A stretch of DNA of 7,675 nucleotides from Thermoplasmata archaeon (lineage in GTDB: Archaea > Thermoplasmatota > Thermoplasmata > Thermoplasmatales > Thermoplasmataceae): the NCBI GenBank assembly GCA_021835185.1, contig JAKBQO010000066.1, positions 1 through 7,675 of the forward strand, given 5' to 3'. The position numbers and the translations under genes were made by a program. Numbering within the stretch: the stretch's first letter is position 1; each line of letters opens with the position of its first letter. The notes under the pieces were generated by a model. The model did no database searches. It saw only the letters and a program-made list of their open reading frames with translations, and was not told the DNA's origin. Positions 5,773 through 7,675 of the stretch are shown here, one piece after another.

Positions 5773-6267
5773 ATGTTAAATACAAAAATAAATGTGTCTC
5801 TTAATAGTGAAATGAGAAAAAAATACGGAGCACGCCGCTTTCCTGTAGTGAGAGGAGATATAGTAAAAATCGTGTCAGGATCCAGAAAAGGTGAAGGTGG
5901 AAAGGTAATAGGCGTTAGCCATAAGACCAAGAAAATATCTATAGAAGGAATTACAATCGCAAAATCGGATGGAAAACAGGTTGAGTACTATATAGACCAC
6001 AGCAATCTGGTAATTACAAAACTGGACCTCTCAATAGAGGGAAGGTATAACAAAATTAAAGAAATAACAGCCAGGAAAAATCTTCCCGTACCAGAACCAG
6101 AGAAACCGGCGGAGTCGGAAGCAACACCGGTGGAATCAGAGGAGATTGGTGAGGAAGAAAACAGTGGAGAAACCATTGACCTGCCGCAGAACGAAGAAGA
6201 ATCTGAGGAAGTCGATGCAGACTCTGAAGATATAAATGAAGAAGAGGATGATGATAATGAAAACTAA
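5773..6267 (+). CDS. rpl24: Large-subunit ribosomal protein uL24 (L24; eukaryotic L26 form) with acidic tail
   Basis: uL24 is an assembly initiator of the 50S subunit near the exit tunnel. The core (residues 1-106) matches archaeal L24: a short basic N-terminus with NSEMRKKYGARRFPVVRGD (11-29), the KOW motif DIVKIVSGSRKGEGGKVIGV (29-48), then ISIEGITIAKSDGKQV and IDHSNLVITKLDL. The total of 164 residues exceeds the roughly 120 typical of archaea. The excess is a C-terminal tail, residues 107-164, in which I count 28 Asp/Glu among 58 residues with one Lys and no Arg. It begins PVPEPEKPAESE and ends EEEDDDNEN. This tail is likely disordered. Its last codons overlap eS4 by 11 bases and supply the eS4 ribosome-binding region. 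The core call is firm; the role of the tail is unknown. Confidence 0.96.
   Translation: MLNTKINVSLNSEMRKKYGARRFPVVRGDIVKIVSGSRKGEGGKVIGVSHKTKKISIEGITIAKSDGKQVEYYIDHSNLVITKLDLSIEGRYNKIKEITARKNLPVPEPEKPAESEATPVESEEIGEEENSGETIDLPQNEEESEEVDADSEDINEEEDDDNEN
6244..6254 (+). promoter_or_regulatory. Shine-Dalgarno region of eS4 within the uL24 acidic tail
   Basis: GAGGATGATGA lies inside the Glu-Asp codons at the uL24 end. GAGG (6244-6247) is 9 bases before ATG 6257, close to the spacing found elsewhere. Other in-frame ATGs at 6236, 6248 and 6251 are upstream of or too close to it; those at 6272 and 6275 have no such site at the right distance. Confidence 0.6.
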
Positions 6268-6973
6268 AATAATGATGGCTTCGAGAAAACTGAAAATTCC
6301 CAGAAAGACAAATTTCTGGTCAGTTACTCCGACTCCAGCCACACACAGTAAGCAGGATTCTATCCCTATGCTTATCTTATTAAGAGATTATCTTAAACTG
6401 GGAGATAAGGAAAGGGAAATAACCAGGATACTGAACAATAATATGGTGAAGGTGGATGGCAGGATAGTAAAGGACAGAAGATTTCCTGTAGGATTCATGG
6501 ATGTATTGTCTATTGATACGCTAGAAGACGAGTATATTGTTGTCTATGACAGAAAAGGAAAACTTGTTGCCCGTATAAATTCACCGGAAAACAAAGGATT
6601 TAAGCTATTTAAGGTAGTTAAAAAAACCGTTGTGGGAACAGGCAAAATACAGCTAGGTTTTCATGATGGAAAAACTATAGTTACCGATAGAAAAGATGTA
6701 AACACGTGGGATGTACTGTTAATGAAAATACCAGATCTTGAAATAGTAAATGTCCTGAAGATAGCTGATGGGGACAAGGTATTTATTACAGGCGGATCCC
6801 ATGTAGGAGAGCTGGCCACTATAAAATCTATTGAGGTAAAGAAATCTTCAGTAAATAATATGGTCCATCTGAATGAGGGCTTTTCCACAATTAAGGATTA
6901 CATATTTGTTGTCGGGACACCAAAATATACCTTTAAAACTCCAGAACCAGGGGTGAGTATAAATGATGAGTAA
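6257..6973 (+). CDS. rps4e: Small-subunit ribosomal protein eS4 (S4e)
   Basis: eS4 is found only in archaea and eukaryotes and binds 16S rRNA in the 30S body. From ATG 6257 the product has 238 residues, normal for the family. Order of parts: a short N-terminal tail with IPRKTNFWSVTPTPATHS; an S4-like RNA-binding domain (about 36-86) with IPMLILLRDYLKLGDKEREI, KVDGRIVKDRRFPVGFMDVLSI; the central domain with KIQLGFHDGKTI; a KOW motif (about 171-193) with DGDKVFITGGSHVGELATI; and the ending FSTIKDYIFVVGTPK. Homologues such as the Methanocaldococcus protein start with an HLKRLAAP-type motif, which here reads MKTKIMMASRK. Six in-frame ATGs (6236, 6248, 6251, 6257, 6272, 6275) make the start uncertain. 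I favour 6257 from the ribosome-binding spacing and N-terminal alignment. It overlaps uL24 and uL5 by 11 bases each. Confidence 0.93.
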   Translation: MKTKIMMASRKLKIPRKTNFWSVTPTPATHSKQDSIPMLILLRDYLKLGDKEREITRILNNNMVKVDGRIVKDRRFPVGFMDVLSIDTLEDEYIVVYDRKGKLVARINSPENKGFKLFKVVKKTVVGTGKIQLGFHDGKTIVTDRKDVNTWDVLLMKIPDLEIVNVLKIADGDKVFITGGSHVGELATIKSIEVKKSSVNNMVHLNEGFSTIKDYIFVVGTPKYTFKTPEPGVSINDE

Positions 6974-7490
6974 AACCGAGAACCCGATGAGAAAAATTAC
7001 TATAGACAAGGTAGTAATAAACATTGGTGTTGGGGCTGCTGGTGAAAGACTTACAAAGGCTGCAAAGGTTATAGAGCTTTTGACACACCACAAACCTGTA
7101 ATAACAAGTGCCAGAAAAACTATCCGTGACTTCAATATAAGGAAAGGCCTAAACATAGGGGTAAAGGTCACACTCAGAAAGGACGATGCGTATAAATTCC
7201 TGAAGGAAGCATTTTACGCAAAGGATTATAAAATCCCAGTCTACTCATTTGACAAGCAGGGCAATGCCTATTTCGGAATAACGGATTATACAGACTTTAA
7301 GGGAATGAAATACGATCCGGATATAGGTATATTCGGAATGGATATAGCCATAGTCCTTAAAAGAGCTGGTGGATACAGGCTACCCCGCAGAAGGATTAAA
7401 AGCAAAAGAATACCTAAAAGCATAGGCATATCGAAGGAGGAAACAATAAATTTCCTTGAAGAGAATTTCAACGCTCAAATTGTGAGGTAA
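6963..7490 (+). CDS. rpl5: Large-subunit ribosomal protein uL5 (L5; eukaryotic L11 form)
   Basis: uL5 binds 5S rRNA in the central protuberance and contacts the P-site tRNA and the 30S head. The 175-residue product opens with [18 protein letters not shown] (7-24), matching the archaeal MREP-IEKVVVHMGIG pattern. [16 protein letters not shown] (48-62), [15 protein letters not shown] (66-80), FGITDYTDF (104-112), the hallmark [16 protein letters not shown] (117-132) and [12 protein letters not shown] (142-153) follow. GGGGTGA at 6950-6956 sets ATG 6963; a second ATG follows directly at 6966, so the mature start could be one residue later. The gene starts 11 bases inside eS4. All parts of the family are present. 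Confidence 0.97.
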   Translation: MMSKTENPMRKITIDKVVINIGVGAAGERLTKAAKVIELLTHHKPVITSARKTIRDFNIRKGLNIGVKVTLRKDDAYKFLKEAFYAKDYKIPVYSFDKQGNAYFGITDYTDFKGMKYDPDIGIFGMDIAIVLKRAGGYRLPRRRIKSKRIPKSIGISKEETINFLEENFNAQIVR

Positions 7491-7495
7491 TATCA

Positions 7496-7654
7496 ATGCA
7501 GGTAAAATTACAACCAAAAAAGAATTTTGGCCATTCTCAGGGATGCGTCAGATGTGGAAGAAAAAGAGGTCTAGTAAGGAGATACGGTATCAGAATGTGC
7601 AGGCAATGTTTCAGGGAAACGGCTGAGAAGATCGGTTTCCGCAAGTACAGTTGA
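7496..7654 (+). CDS. rps14: Small-subunit ribosomal protein uS14 (S14), zinc-binding short form
   Basis: uS14 is a late-binding protein of the 30S head beside uS3 and uS10. The gene encodes only 52 residues. The sequence begins [17 protein letters not shown] and carries two CxxC pairs, CVRC (17-20) and CRQC (35-38), the zinc ribbon of the short S14 type found in all archaea. It ends [14 protein letters not shown], a family hallmark. The ATG lies 5 bases after the uL5 stop, with GAGGT at 7484-7488 at the standard 8-base spacing. Its place between uL5 and uS8 is the conserved order. The four metal-binding cysteines are all present. Confidence 0.96.
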   Translation: MQVKLQPKKNFGHSQGCVRCGRKRGLVRRYGIRMCRQCFRETAEKIGFRKYS

Positions 7655-7660
7655 GGTGAT
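7653..7660 (+). promoter_or_regulatory. Full-consensus Shine-Dalgarno site of uS8
   Basis: GAGGTGAT overlaps the uS14 stop (TGA) and lies 8 bases (from GAGG) before ATG 7665. It shows that another gene starts at the window edge. Confidence 0.75.
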
Positions 7661-7664
7661 ATTG

Positions 7665-7675
7665 ATGAAAAGTGA
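7665..7675 (+). CDS. rps8: Start of next gene, probably small-subunit ribosomal protein uS8 (S8), cut by the window edge
   Basis: Only ATG AAA AGT and two further bases (GA, so Asp or Glu) are visible, giving Met-Lys-Ser-Asp/Glu. A strong GAGGTGAT site precedes the ATG at the operon's usual spacing. uS8 follows uS14 in almost every archaeal and bacterial spc operon, and archaeal uS8 commonly begins with a few residues before a Asp-Pro pair. The assignment rests on position, not on protein sequence. Confidence 0.6.

Noticed and set aside
5358..5930. Open frame of 190 codons on the minus strand over uL14 and uL24
   Set aside because: It lies wholly opposite conserved ribosomal genes, has a low-complexity hydrophobic and Ser/Thr-rich translation and lacks recognisable domains. 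It is a by-product of codon use on the other strand.
6088..6264. GAA/GAG/GAT-rich stretch as a DNA repeat
   Set aside because: No regular repeat unit is seen; it is explained by the acidic uL24 tail.
1270..6626. Runs of seven A at 1270-1276, 2980-2986, 5817-5823 and 6620-6626 as possible frameshift sites
   Set aside because: In each case the protein matches its family in the same frame before and after the run, so no frameshift is needed.
1..7675. Internal promoters, terminators or hairpins between genes
   Set aside because: Gaps are at most 12 bases and filled by ribosome-binding sites. I noticed no long T run that would suggest an archaeal terminator, and AT-rich TATA-like stretches in coding DNA cannot be told from chance.

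Overview
The window is an uninterrupted piece of an archaeal ribosomal-protein operon (the fused S10-spc superoperon). All genes are on the + strand, in this order: uL3 (5' end missing), uL4, uL23, uL2, uS19, uL22, uS3, uL29, aIF1 (SUI1), RNase P subunit Rpp29, uS17, uL14, uL24, eS4, uL5, uS14 and the first codons of uS8. Several points mark it as archaeal: eS4 lies between uL24 and uL5; aIF1 and Rpp29 lie between uL29 and uS17; uL16 is absent between uS3 and uL29, where bacteria have it; uL23 is short; and the proteins read as archaeal. The AT-rich, AGA/AGG/ATA-rich codon use and protein style suggest Euryarchaeota, probably a Thermoplasmatales acidophile of the Ferroplasma, Acidiplasma, Picrophilus, Cuniculiplasma or Thermoplasma type. 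That placement is inference; the genus cannot be fixed by reading alone.

Layout: 1-965 uL3; 967-1737 uL4; 1738-1986 uL23; 1997-2695 uL2; 2689-3144 uS19; 3149-3598 uL22; 3603-4271 uS3; 4255-4452 uL29; 4449-4748 aIF1; 4745-5044 Rpp29; 5041-5361 uS17; 5362-5760 uL14; 5773-6267 uL24; 6257-6973 eS4; 6963-7490 uL5; 7496-7654 uS14 (only 52 residues); 7665-7675 start of uS8. Gaps between genes total about 46 bases and the longest is 12, so no stretch over 300 bases lacks a gene. I saw no RNA gene, mobile element, CRISPR array, long repeat, promoter or terminator.

Together the genes supply core parts of both subunits. The 50S parts include the peptidyl-transferase neighbourhood (uL2, uL3, uL4), the exit tunnel (uL4, uL22, uL23, uL29, uL24) and the subunit interface (uL14, uL5). 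The 30S parts are uS3, uS14 and uS19 in the head and uS17 and eS4 in the body. aIF1 selects start codons and Rpp29 helps mature tRNA. Nearly every gene has a Shine-Dalgarno sequence of the GGAGGTGAT type, usually about 8 bases before the start and often inside the 3' end of the preceding gene. This points to translation of tightly linked or coupled cistrons from one mRNA.

I found no undescribed system. The points most worth a second look are the 58-residue acidic tail of uL24 whose codons also carry the eS4 start region, an aIF1 without the N-terminal cysteine knuckle, an altered eS4 N-terminus, several start-site corrections, and an uL3 whose first in-frame ATG in the window is almost certainly internal.
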